Shown here piece after piece: positions 1 through 7,792 of a DNA stretch of 64,000 nt. Each line of letters opens with the position of its first letter. The stretch's first letter is position 1. The notes below the pieces were generated by a model. That model was not told the DNA's origin. It did not search any database and saw only the letters and a list, made by a program, of their open reading frames with translations. The DNA lies in contig NZ_KK211383.1 in the NCBI RefSeq assembly GCF_000622005.1, positions 1 through 64,000 of the forward strand, written 5' to 3'. The translations under genes and the position numbers were made by a program. The stretch comes from Anaerovibrio sp. RM50 (GTDB lineage Bacteria; Bacillota; Negativicutes; Selenomonadales; Selenomonadaceae).

Positions 1-497
1 CGCCCATTGCGGAAGATTCCCCACTGCTGCCTCCCGTAGGAGTTTGGGCCGTGTCTCAGTCCCAATGTGGCCGTTCATCCTCTCAGACCGGCTACTGATC
101 GTCGCCTTGGTGGGCCGTTACCCCACCAACTAGCTAATCAGACGCAGGCCCATCCTTCAGTGACCGGTTGCCCGGCCTTTGGTACATCGGTCATGCGACC
201 AATGCACGTCATTCGGTATTAGCATTCCTTTCGAAATGTTGTCCCCATCTGAAGGGCAGGTTGCCTACGCGTTACTCACCCGTTTGCCACTAGAATCCAT
301 TTCTAACACCCAGTCTCTAAGTGTTAATCACTAAATAAAGTGTGGTGAGGCTCTGTTTTCGGGGGGCCTCACGACGCTGTCTCAGTGACAGTCATCTACT
401 CAGTTACTCGGTGTTAGAAATGTCTTCCCGTTCGACTTGCATGTGTTAAGCACGCCGCCAGCGTTCGTCCTGAGCCAGGATCAAACTCTCCAAAAAA
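1..497 (-). rRNA. rrs: 16S ribosomal RNA, 5' part (cut by left window edge)
   Basis: Reads leftward. The complement of 461-489 is the conserved 5' end (AGAGTTTGATCCTGGCTCAG), and 27-44 is the complement of the universal position-338 block (ACTCCTACGGGAGGCAGC). About 375 E. coli-equivalent positions occupy about 497 nt; the excess is explained by a 125-nt extension of the V1 helix (298-422). The 5' boundary near 497 is estimated from the E. coli start and is not exact. The rest of the rRNA operon lies off the left edge. Confidence 0.97.
298..422 (-). other. Structured 125-nt insertion in the 16S V1 (helix 6) region
   Basis: The insertion is closed by a perfect 13-bp inverted repeat, CATTTCTAACACC (298-310) and GGTGTTAGAAATG (410-422). 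Inside are a 7-bp stem (GTGAGGC 345-351 with GCCTCAC 366-372), a 5-bp stem (CTGTC 377-381 with GACAG 387-391) and a short stem AGTG/CACT (320-332). The distance between the conserved GTCGAACG and ACGGGTGAGTAA blocks is about 140 nt instead of about 35 in E. coli. It resembles intervening sequences or V1 extensions known in some Firmicute 16S genes. Whether it is cut out of the mature rRNA cannot be told from sequence. Confidence 0.85.
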
Positions 498-814
498 TTA
501 TTTTGAAGAACCTGAATGGCTCTTAAAGTTTCTAGAATTACCTTTTAATAAAGGAATTTTAGTTTGGTCCGTCGTCAACATCAGCCAATCAACTGCGTCG
601 CAAGCGACTTGTTGCTTGGGATGTTTTGACGTGGGCAATATTAACCAATCGCTAAAAGCTCTTGGATATTGCTCCAACAAACTATTGTATGTTTACTGTT
701 TTTAAAAAACAGTACCATCATCTGGCTTGAATCATGTGTGCATGATTCTTGTTGCATTGTTTAGTTTTCAAAGAACACCCTGCTTTCTCTGAAGCTGTTG
801 CTTCGTGAGTCAGC
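498..814 (-). promoter_or_regulatory. rRNA operon leader with boxA-like antitermination element
   Basis: This is the transcribed leader between the proximal rrn promoter and the 16S gene, about 315 nt with no credible gene. On the minus strand, 765-777 reads TGTTCTTTGAAAA, matching the Firmicute boxA element just after rrn promoters. Downstream lie a perfect 8-bp hairpin (GAATCATG, TGTG, CATGATTC at 729-748) and an A/T-rich inverted repeat (695-713). They probably serve antitermination and 5' processing of pre-16S. Confidence 0.7.
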
Positions 815-820
815 TTTTAT

Positions 821-849
821 AATATAACCTTTTTCCTCATCATTGTCAA
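821..849 (-). promoter_or_regulatory. rrn promoter P2 (proximal)
   Basis: On the minus strand, TTGACA (complement of 844-849), 17 nt, then TATATT (complement of 821-826). The -35 matches the sigma-A consensus exactly and the spacing is optimal. It points at the 16S gene. Confidence 0.85.
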
Positions 850-948
850 TGATTTTTTTGAAATATTTTTCAAGCTTAGAAAAAATAGTTATATACTTAT
901 ATTCACCTTCTACTGACCATTCCTGCGCATCAGGTGACGACTTGTCCT

Positions 949-977
949 ATATTACACTTTTCGTGTCCCAATGTCAA
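949..977 (-). promoter_or_regulatory. rrn promoter P1 (distal)
   Basis: A second sigma-A promoter on the minus strand, TTGACA (complement of 972-977), 17 nt, TAATAT (complement of 949-954). It lies 128 nt upstream of P2, so the rRNA operon has tandem promoters, as is common for rrn. Between P1 and P2 there is A/T-rich sequence with no gene. Confidence 0.8.
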
Positions 978-1006
978 CATCTAATTACTTTTTATTGTTT
1001 TTTCTT

Positions 1007-1034
1007 TTGTTTTTGTCCCATAAAATAGTATAAT
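1007..1034 (+). promoter_or_regulatory. Probable promoter of murQ-murP-mupG
   Basis: TTGTTT (1007-1012), 16 nt, TATAAT (1029-1034). The -10 is perfect and the -35 is half-matching, which suits a regulated promoter. It is back to back with rrn P1. Confidence 0.55.
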
Positions 1035-1050
1035 TTTAGAGTATCTTCGT

Positions 1051-1062
1051 GGCGTAAACGCC
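1051..1062 (+). promoter_or_regulatory. Perfect 12-bp palindrome in the murQ leader, candidate operator
   Basis: GGCGTAAACGCC is a perfect palindrome between the predicted start of transcription (about 1041) and the murQ ribosome-binding site (GGAGG near 1069). Placement and symmetry suit a repressor operator, possibly of the LacI/CcpA type whose half sites often contain CGTAAACG. No regulator gene is adjacent, so this is inference. Confidence 0.4.
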
Positions 1063-1084
1063 CAAACTGGAGGATTTAAATTTA

Positions 1085-1990
1085 ATGATCAATCTATCTC
1101 AAATTGCAACTGAGCAGGCAAATCCTGCTACCAAACATATTGATGAGCTATCTACCATAGATATGCTTAAAACTATTAACGCTGAAGACCAGAAGGTGGC
1201 CTGTTCGTTGGAACCTGCCCTTCCTGTTATAGCAGATGTTGTTGATGTAATTGCATATAAAATCAAACAGGGGGGCCGCCTGTTTTACATTGGTGCCGGT
1301 ACATCCGGTCGTCTGGGCATACTGGATGCGGTGGAATGCCCCCCTACCTTTGGTACAGATCCTGAACTGGTTATAGGCATCATCGCTGGAGGTACCCCTG
1401 CCATTTTCAAGGCTGTGGAAGGGGCTGAGGATTCCACAGAGCTCGCTCTTGGAGACCTAAATGAATATTGCTTTAATCACAAGGATGTACTGGTGGGAAT
1501 TGCCGCTTCCGGCAGAACCCCATACACTCTTTCTGCTATAAAATATGCCAGGGAATTGGGAGCCACTTCTGTTTCCCTGACCTGCTCACCAAATTCTCCT
1601 ATGGAGGAGGCTGCCGAATATGCAATAGTTGTTCAGCCAGGCCCGGAAGTTATAACGGGCTCCACCCGATTAAAGGCGGGCACTGCCCAAAAATTGGTTC
1701 TTAATATGTTATCAACTGGAACAATGATTAAATTAGGCAAGGTTTACGGGCACTTAATGGTGGATGTAAAAGCATCAAACCAAAAACTCACGGAACGGGC
1801 CACCCGTATTGTTATGGAGGTCACTGACTGTGACCGTGAAACTGCTGTTGAGGCCTTGAATAATGCCAAGGGAAAAGCCAAACTGGCCATTTTTCACATA
1901 ATTTCCGGGGAAACAATTGAAAATTCCAAGAGGCTTTTGAATGAGGCAGACGGCTACATTGGACAGGCCATAAAAAATCTGACTCTATAA
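1085..1990 (+). CDS. murQ: N-acetylmuramic acid 6-phosphate etherase
   Basis: 301 residues, the usual MurQ length. It cleaves the lactyl ether of MurNAc-6-phosphate to give GlcNAc-6-phosphate and D-lactate in the cytoplasm, a step of cell-wall sugar recycling. Residues 62-85 carry the family's sugar-isomerase (SIS) signature GGRLFYIGAGTSGRLGILDA, followed by VECPPTFG, which holds a conserved glutamate; a second acidic motif (EGAEDS) follows. The C-terminal part has the helical ubiquitin-associated-like region of the family (TDCDRETAVEAL). The ATG is preceded by CTGGAGG at a good distance. It is first in an operon with the transporter murP and the glycosidase mupG. Confidence 0.95.
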   Translation: MINLSQIATEQANPATKHIDELSTIDMLKTINAEDQKVACSLEPALPVIADVVDVIAYKIKQGGRLFYIGAGTSGRLGILDAVECPPTFGTDPELVIGIIAGGTPAIFKAVEGAEDSTELALGDLNEYCFNHKDVLVGIAASGRTPYTLSAIKYARELGATSVSLTCSPNSPMEEAAEYAIVVQPGPEVITGSTRLKAGTAQKLVLNMLSTGTMIKLGKVYGHLMVDVKASNQKLTERATRIVMEVTDCDRETAVEALNNAKGKAKLAIFHIISGETIENSKRLLNEADGYIGQAIKNLTL

Positions 1991-2035
1991 ATTTAACTTA
2001 AAAATTTTCATATAATTGAAGTTGTGAGGTATAAA

Positions 2036-3424
2036 ATGAATTATAAGGATATTGCTCAAAACATATATTATTTGGTGGGAGAAAAGGATAATATTGTCTC
2101 ATTCACTCACTGCATGACCAGACTTCGGTTGAAGCTAAATAATTATGATAAAGCAGATAAAGAAGCCATAAAAAACATCACAGGTGTTATGGGTACCAAT
2201 CTTAATGAAGATGAATTTCAAATTATCCTTGGACCGGGCCGCGCTGACAACGTTTACGGTGAATTTGCAAATATTATGAACAATACCACTTCCCGGAATG
2301 GGGAGGGATCTGTACAGGCAGAAAAGAAAAAGAAAGCGGCTATAGGTGATGGCAAAGAGCTACACGCACAAATCCGCGCAAAAAACGCCACACCATTCAA
2401 ATTGATGACCAAACGTATTGCCAACATTTTTATCCCAATGATCCCCGGGTTTATTGCCTGTGGTCTTCTTACCGGCATATTGGGTATTTCATTTAAGATT
2501 AATCCTGAGCTCACCAGTTGGCCAATTATTCAGCTTCTTACTGTAATGAGCAATGCCATTTTCTTTGGATTGAATATTTTGGTGGGCCATAACGCTGCCA
2601 AAGAATTCGGTGGCTCCCCCACCATGGGTGCTATTCTTGCCATCGTGCTCAGTCATCCCAACCTGGCCAATATAAATCTTATGGGCACAGAACTGGTACC
2701 CGGTCGCGGCGGTATAATCGCAGTTTTGATGGTGGCTATTATGGGAGCTTATCTGGAAAATTTCCTTAAACGTGTTATTCCTGAAATGTTCAGTCTGTTC
2801 TTAACACCTCTCTTAGTATTGCTTATAGGCGGTACAGTAGCTATTTTCCTCTTACAGCCTGTTGGACAGGTTATTGCTGAATTTATTGGCAATGCGGCTA
2901 CCGCCGCTATCCAGCATGGTGGTATGGTTACCGGCTTTATCCTTGGAGGGATCTGGCTGCCGCTGGTTATGCTGGGAGTACACCAGACCATGACGCCTAT
3001 CCACGCCCAACTTTTGTCTGAATACGGTGTTACTATTCTTCTGCCGGTACTGGCTATGGCCGGAGCAGGCCAAATTGGAGCTTCCATTGCCGTTTATGTA
3101 AAAACAAAAAATAATTTTCTCAAAAAAACAATTCTTTCTGCTTTGCCAGTTGGTATAATGGGTATTGGGGAGCCTCTTATTTATGGTGTTACCCTGCCTC
3201 TAGGCAAACCTTTTATAGGTGCCTGCATTGGCGGTGCCTTTGGCGGTGCAGTTCAGGCAACATTTATGGTCGGTGCTTCCGCCATGGGTATTTCCGGTTT
3301 GCCACTGGCTGCCACCACCAATAATATTCCTGTTTATCTTATTGGTCTTATAATTGCCTATATAGCTGGCTTTACAGCCACCTGGCTTATAGGTTTTGAT
3401 GACCCTGAGGAGGAAAGTGATTAA
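2036..3424 (+). CDS. murP: MurNAc-type PTS permease, EIIBC
   Basis: 462 residues. It is a membrane phosphotransferase permease of the glucose/sucrose superfamily that imports and phosphorylates its sugar. The N-terminal EIIB domain (about 1-85) has the phospho-accepting Cys26 in FTHCMTRLRL. A charged linker (about 85-115) leads to a hydrophobic EIIC domain with about ten membrane segments and the typical GIGEPLIYGVTLP motif. There is no EIIA domain, so an unlinked glucose-type EIIA must supply phosphate. The start was set at ATG 2036, 7 nt after GTGAGG; an in-frame GTG at 2024 is part of that ribosome site. The substrate (MurNAc or MurNAc-GlcNAc) is inferred from the neighbours murQ and mupG, not from the permease itself. 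Confidence 0.9.
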   Translation: MNYKDIAQNIYYLVGEKDNIVSFTHCMTRLRLKLNNYDKADKEAIKNITGVMGTNLNEDEFQIILGPGRADNVYGEFANIMNNTTSRNGEGSVQAEKKKKAAIGDGKELHAQIRAKNATPFKLMTKRIANIFIPMIPGFIACGLLTGILGISFKINPELTSWPIIQLLTVMSNAIFFGLNILVGHNAAKEFGGSPTMGAILAIVLSHPNLANINLMGTELVPGRGGIIAVLMVAIMGAYLENFLKRVIPEMFSLFLTPLLVLLIGGTVAIFLLQPVGQVIAEFIGNAATAAIQHGGMVTGFILGGIWLPLVMLGVHQTMTPIHAQLLSEYGVTILLPVLAMAGAGQIGASIAVYVKTKNNFLKKTILSALPVGIMGIGEPLIYGVTLPLGKPFIGACIGGAFGGAVQATFMVGASAMGISGLPLAATTNNIPVYLIGLIIAYIAGFTATWLIGFDDPEEESD

Positions 3425-3425
3425 T

Positions 3426-4505
3426 ATGAGTACTGGTATTTCAGTTTATCTTGGTCTTGACAATCATTTTGATGAAAACATTGAACTTATTAAAAAGGCC
3501 TCCAAAGCCGGCATAAAACGGATTTTTACCTCTCTGCACATTCCTGAGGCTGATACTGAGGTACTAAGGGCAGAGCTTAAGGAAATTCTCGATCTGGCCA
3601 AGGAATGCAATATGAGTGTTATTTCCGATGTTTCCCCCAGAGCCATGAAGGTTCTTGGGATGGCTGGATTCTCCCTAACTCATTTCGCTGAACTTGGCAT
3701 CGGAACTCTACGGCTTGACGATGGATTCACCGTTGATGAAATTATCTCTATGAGTAAAAATGATTTAGGCATAAATATACAGCTTAATGCCTCCACCATA
3801 ACCAAGAATCTTCTGGAAACGCTTAAGGAAAATGGCACAAATATGACAAAGCTTGAAGCCATGCATAATTTCTTCCCCAGAGAAAATACAGGGCTTTCGG
3901 AGGAGTTTGTTTACACAAAAACCCAACTGCTTCACCAATACGGCATTAAGGTAAGTGCTTTTATACCAAGTCTTAACCGACCACGGTCACCAATCTTTGC
4001 CGGACTTCCAACCCTTGAACTCCACCGTAAAACCAGCTTCAGCTTCTCGTTGCGCCACCTTCTGGCCATGGGAATTGATTCCGTCTTTGTAGGTGATTCT
4101 CTCCCTGCTGATAAGGAAATAGAGCTTTTAGGGACATATTCAAACACTGATGCTGTTCTGCTCCGGCCTGAACCTTGGACAACTGATGCTGATATCATAA
4201 ATCTGCTTAAGAAGCCATTTACCACTCGCCCTGATGAAGCAAGGGACGTTATCCGCACTCAGGAAAGCCGCAAATTTGTCAAAGAAGCGGGTATAATCAT
4301 AAAGGGTGACAATTGTGGTCCCAGAAACGCGGGCTACGTTACTATAGATAATGAAAATTATGGACGTTATCAGGGAGAACTGCAAATCTTAAAGGATTTC
4401 TTGCCTGCCGACCATCGCGTAAACATTGTGGCTTCTCTGTCAAATGACGAGAAGTTGCTGATAAAATATTTGACTCCGGGCAAATCCTTCAGATTCATCC
4501 TATAA
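3426..4505 (+). CDS. mupG: DUF871 protein, probable 6-phospho-N-acetylmuramidase
   Basis: 359 residues. It belongs to the DUF871 family, whose characterised member in Staphylococcus aureus, MupG, hydrolyses MurNAc-6P-GlcNAc inside the cell. The N-terminal TIM-barrel half starts ISVYLGLDN and includes KRIFTSLHIPEAD; the C-terminal half is the small cyclophilin-like domain with DNCGPRNAGYVTIDN. ATG 3426 follows GAGGAGG and lies one base after the murP stop, so translation is probably coupled. With MurP and MurQ it completes a route from imported muropeptide disaccharide to GlcNAc-6P. The family is clear; the exact substrate is inferred from the operon. Confidence 0.88.
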   Translation: MSTGISVYLGLDNHFDENIELIKKASKAGIKRIFTSLHIPEADTEVLRAELKEILDLAKECNMSVISDVSPRAMKVLGMAGFSLTHFAELGIGTLRLDDGFTVDEIISMSKNDLGINIQLNASTITKNLLETLKENGTNMTKLEAMHNFFPRENTGLSEEFVYTKTQLLHQYGIKVSAFIPSLNRPRSPIFAGLPTLELHRKTSFSFSLRHLLAMGIDSVFVGDSLPADKEIELLGTYSNTDAVLLRPEPWTTDADIINLLKKPFTTRPDEARDVIRTQESRKFVKEAGIIIKGDNCGPRNAGYVTIDNENYGRYQGELQILKDFLPADHRVNIVASLSNDEKLLIKYLTPGKSFRFIL

Positions 4506-4513
4506 ACATAACA

Positions 4514-4562
4514 AAAAAGGGATAAAACCTAAGCTTCCGCTTTGGTTTTATCCCTTTTTAAT
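4514..4562. terminator. Bidirectional Rho-independent terminator
   Basis: A long stem, AAAAAGGGATAAAACC paired with GGTTTTATCCCTTTTT, with a short GC-containing top (AAGC/GCTT). T-runs follow on both strands, so it ends the mur operon and the convergent chemoreceptor gene. Confidence 0.9.
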
Positions 4563-4575
4563 TTCATTTCAAATA

Positions 4576-6501
4576 TTAACTATGAGCCGCAGCCTTTCTG
4601 ACTACATCATAATCGCCATCATGGGCCTCAACGAAGCCGTTAATCTTAACGTTCTTCATGATACTGCCCACAGCAGCATCACTGTCTGTCATGTGCTCAA
4701 AGGCCTGAGTCAGCTTCTTAACCAGCTCTGGATCTACACCAGGAGCTGCAGCGATGGCATCCTTTGGAATAGGATCTGTCATGAAGATAATATCCAGATT
4801 GTTGGCTGCCTCTGCACCAGCCTGTTCAAAGGCCTCGGAATAAGTGGCACCAGCCTCAATTGTACCGTTCAGTACAGCCTCAATTACCTTGTTGTGGCTG
4901 CCAAGGAATCGGGTGGAACCAAAGAAGGTGTCCGGATTCTTGCCATTTTCAATAAGGGCTGCCTTAGGATAAACATAGCCAGAGGCAGATTTTTTGTCAA
5001 CAAAACCGAAGGACTTGCCCTGCAAATCATTCAAGTTGTTAATACCGCTGCCCTTCTTGGCAATGATATAACCAGTATAATTGGTGGCATTATTTACCTT
5101 AGGAGTTACCAATGGAGTAATATTGGTGGTGTTCTTGGCAGAAACATAAGCCGCCGGTGAGAACCAGCCCACATCAGCCATGTGGTTCTTCAAAGCATTG
5201 CCCAATGCCTCATAATCGTTTACGATGATGGTTCTTGCCTTCAGGCCAATACTCTTGGCAACCTGGGCCAAAATAGGCATGTGACTTGCCCGAATTTTCT
5301 CAGGAGCGGTGAATGGATTTACTGCAAAGATAATCTCATCCTTGTCCTTGAACTGTACAGCCACTCTCTGAAGGCTGTCACTAACCTTAAGGAGGGACTT
5401 GGCATATTCGCCAATTTCATCCAGACTGGCCAACTGATGGCTGACAGAAGAACTGGTCTCCTGGGTATTGCCGGCAATATCAACAGTGGCCTGGCCGATG
5501 GTCTCAATAACCTTGGCCATTTCATCAGTGGTTGCACACTGCTTGTTGGACATCTCACTAAGAGAGCTTACCACATTCTCGATGGTGCGGATATTGTTCA
5601 CCATCTCACCCATAGCCGCGGAGGACTCAGATGCCATGGTCTCTACAGAGGTCAAGCGCTGAGAGCCTTCACGCATGCTCTTGGTAACACCGGAGGTGGT
5701 CCCTGTAATCTCACGAACAATTTCCTCTATTTCCTTTGTGGTTTCTTCACTTTCAGCAGCCAGCTTTCTAACTTCCTCTGCTACTACAGCAAAGCCCTTA
5801 CCATGTTCACCGGCACGGGCAGCCTCAATGGCAGCATTCAATGCCAGCAAATTGGTCTGGCTGGCAATGCCCCGAATCTTCTCAACAAAGTTTTCAATCT
5901 TTTCAGAGGCCACATTCAGCTCGTCAATATCAGCAACAGCAGTCTGTACCACTTCACCAACATTGTTGATAGCCTTACTTACCTCATTAATGGAATCACG
6001 ATACTGTTCAGCCAGTGAAGAAGATTCCTTGCACTGCTCCAGACTGGATATCGCTGTATCGGATACATTATGTGCAGATCCGGCAATTTCCATTACACTG
6101 GCAGATGCCTCCTCAAGGCTGCTGGCATTTACCTGGCTCTTTGAGCTTATGGATAATGCCAATTTATCCAGTTTGTCCAGAGTACTTCTGAACTGGCCGA
6201 TACCCCACAATAACTGCTGGGAAGCATAAGCCATTTCCTCGGAAATGCCCAGCATGTCCACATCTGGTTTAGCCTGCTTGGATACAACAGCAGTATCTTT
6301 GGCAATTCTGTCTGCCGGCCTCATGGCAGGTCTTTGAGCTACAGGCTCCCCACCCTTCAAGATGGAATTAACACCGACTGCACCAATACCCCCTGCGACA
6401 ACAATACCGGCAACAATGCCAAGGCCCCCCCCCAGCAATGCACCGATAATACAACCAACAGCTGCACTAAGAACCTGACATAAAATAAGTTTTGATTTCA
6501 T
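4576..6501 (-). CDS. Chemoreceptor-like protein with C-terminal PhnD-type binding domain
   Basis: 641 residues. The N-terminus (about 5-48) is one long Gly/Ala-rich hydrophobic stretch that could form a two-helix hairpin with no periplasmic loop. A methyl-accepting signalling domain follows (about 90-390) with the hairpin-tip motif [20 protein letters not shown] and [15 protein letters not shown]. The last 250 residues resemble the periplasmic phosphonate/phosphite-binding PhnD family, with [23 protein letters not shown] and SASGYVYP. The binding domain lies after the signalling domain, so by topology it should be cytoplasmic, unlike ordinary transporter-linked PhnD proteins. The ligand is unknown. 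It has its own ribosome site (AAGGGG) and shares a terminator with the mur operon. Confidence 0.85.
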   Translation of the reverse strand: MKSKLILCQVLSAAVGCIIGALLGGGLGIVAGIVVAGGIGAVGVNSILKGGEPVAQRPAMRPADRIAKDTAVVSKQAKPDVDMLGISEEMAYASQQLLWGIGQFRSTLDKLDKLALSISSKSQVNASSLEEASASVMEIAGSAHNVSDTAISSLEQCKESSSLAEQYRDSINEVSKAINNVGEVVQTAVADIDELNVASEKIENFVEKIRGIASQTNLLALNAAIEAARAGEHGKGFAVVAEEVRKLAAESEETTKEIEEIVREITGTTSGVTKSMREGSQRLTSVETMASESSAAMGEMVNNIRTIENVVSSLSEMSNKQCATTDEMAKVIETIGQATVDIAGNTQETSSSVSHQLASLDEIGEYAKSLLKVSDSLQRVAVQFKDKDEIIFAVNPFTAPEKIRASHMPILAQVAKSIGLKARTIIVNDYEALGNALKNHMADVGWFSPAAYVSAKNTTNITPLVTPKVNNATNYTGYIIAKKGSGINNLNDLQGKSFGFVDKKSASGYVYPKAALIENGKNPDTFFGSTRFLGSHNKVIEAVLNGTIEAGATYSEAFEQAGAEAANNLDIIFMTDPIPKDAIAAAPGVDPELVKKLTQAFEHMTDSDAAVGSIMKNVKINGFVEAHDGDYDVVRKAAAHS

Positions 6502-6553
6502 TCCCTATATCGCCCCTTTTTATCCTTAAATGATGCTTTTTAAGCAAGACTTA

Positions 6554-7792
6554 CTACATAAACATACATGAAATTGAATAGATACACAAGCCTATTATTG
6601 CACCAACAATTGACCCATTCATTCTGATCCACAGCAAATCAGGCTCCGCCTTGTCGTAAATCAGATGGTTCATCTGGTCGTCAGTAAGACTTCCCAAAAC
6701 CTCCCTTGTAATATCCCCCAGCATCCCCTGCGCCTGAAGGGCACCACGCCCGGTAATTCCATACACAGTTTCATTAATGTAATCATTTATGCCAGATTTA
6801 TTATCAAGAAGCTTCCAGAAGGTATCTACCAAAACTTTTGCCAGCCAATACATGAATTTGCCTGCTTCATCATCCCCGACAAAATCAATTTTGGCCGTAG
6901 AATTCCTTACATAAAAAGTTTCTTCTTTAGAGTTCGACCAAATACCGGAAAATTCCTGCTTTAATTCCAAATTATTTAGGGTCTTTTTTACTACATCTGT
7001 TAAAGAAGAAATCACAGTCTGACGCTCCCCGCTTTCCGGAGTTGCCAGCTTTTCCAAAAGCTTTATGCCCTGCTTCTGGGTAAGTTCTGCCGCTTCTTCA
7101 ACGTTGATCAGATTGGAATTCTGGGCCCCTGCCATCATCATTTTTGCCATTGGACTATTCAGCTTTCCCTCAATATACGAATCCAAATAGTCCACAAGAT
7201 TGTCCTTGAAGCTATCTTGAGATACATAACGGCCTGTACCCTTAATAAATTCATCGGCCAGTCTCTCCAAAACATCGCTGTTTCCGCTACCATTACTTAA
7301 TTCCTCTATCAGCTTCCCAGCCATGACTGGACTGTTTAACCAGGCATCAAGCTTATTGGCCGCCAATATCTTGATATCGTTAATATTTTCTGCCAAAATT
7401 CCCTGAAGCCATTTGGCTGCTGTGTCGCGATTTTCCTCTTTGGAAAGCCATGCGCCTATCTTGGCCGAATAATCAATGGACTTTGCTTTATTTAACAGCT
7501 TCTTTTTTGAAAAAAACTCTTTTTGCAGCATCTTGCCCGTGGCTTCCACAAAGGCATCCCGCCGTCTTGGCAGTATGGCCGTATGATACGGAAACCCCAG
7601 CGGTTTTTTAAACAGCGCCGTTACCGCAAACCAGTCAGCAATACCGCCTACCAAAGCCGCCTCGGCACAAAACAGCAATCCGCTGGCAAAGAGGTTATCA
7701 GGGTATTCAATGTGGAGGCACAGGGTAAAAAGAAATATTACCGCCGCCCCCAGCAGGGTTTTGTCGGCCTTGTTCCAGTTTTGCCATATCAT
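6554..7792 (-). CDS. DUF445 family membrane protein (second of a tandem pair)
   Basis: 412 residues. It has the DUF445/YheB architecture: N-terminal membrane segments, then the signature ALVGGIADWFAVTALFKKPLG, a long soluble helical region, and a C-terminal motif (IRMNGSIVGAIIG) leading into a last hydrophobic segment. The start overlaps the stop of the upstream paralogue by 4 bp (ATGA), so the two are co-translated. The function of DUF445 is not established; some members are linked to the cell envelope. Confidence 0.85.
   Translation of the reverse strand: MIWQNWNKADKTLLGAAVIFLFTLCLHIEYPDNLFASGLLFCAEAALVGGIADWFAVTALFKKPLGFPYHTAILPRRRDAFVEATGKMLQKEFFSKKKLLNKAKSIDYSAKIGAWLSKEENRDTAAKWLQGILAENINDIKILAANKLDAWLNSPVMAGKLIEELSNGSGNSDVLERLADEFIKGTGRYVSQDSFKDNLVDYLDSYIEGKLNSPMAKMMMAGAQNSNLINVEEAAELTQKQGIKLLEKLATPESGERQTVISSLTDVVKKTLNNLELKQEFSGIWSNSKEETFYVRNSTAKIDFVGDDEAGKFMYWLAKVLVDTFWKLLDNKSGINDYINETVYGITGRGALQAQGMLGDITREVLGSLTDDQMNHLIYDKAEPDLLWIRMNGSIVGAIIGLCIYSISCMFM

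Noticed and set aside
498-680. A 60-codon frame in the rRNA leader
   Set aside because: It lies inside the transcribed rrn leader, has no ribosome site and no conserved features.
843-1028. A 61-codon plus-strand frame between the rrn promoters and murQ
   Set aside because: It overlaps both rrn promoters, is low in complexity and lacks a ribosome site.
4582-6229. Plus-strand open frames opposite the chemoreceptor gene
   Set aside because: Their translations are typical antisense shadows and the minus-strand protein is unambiguous over its whole length.
6502-6553. A sigma-28-like box (GCGATAT) upstream of the chemoreceptor gene
   Set aside because: It is too close to the start codon, overlaps the ribosome site and lacks a matching TAAA box at the right distance.
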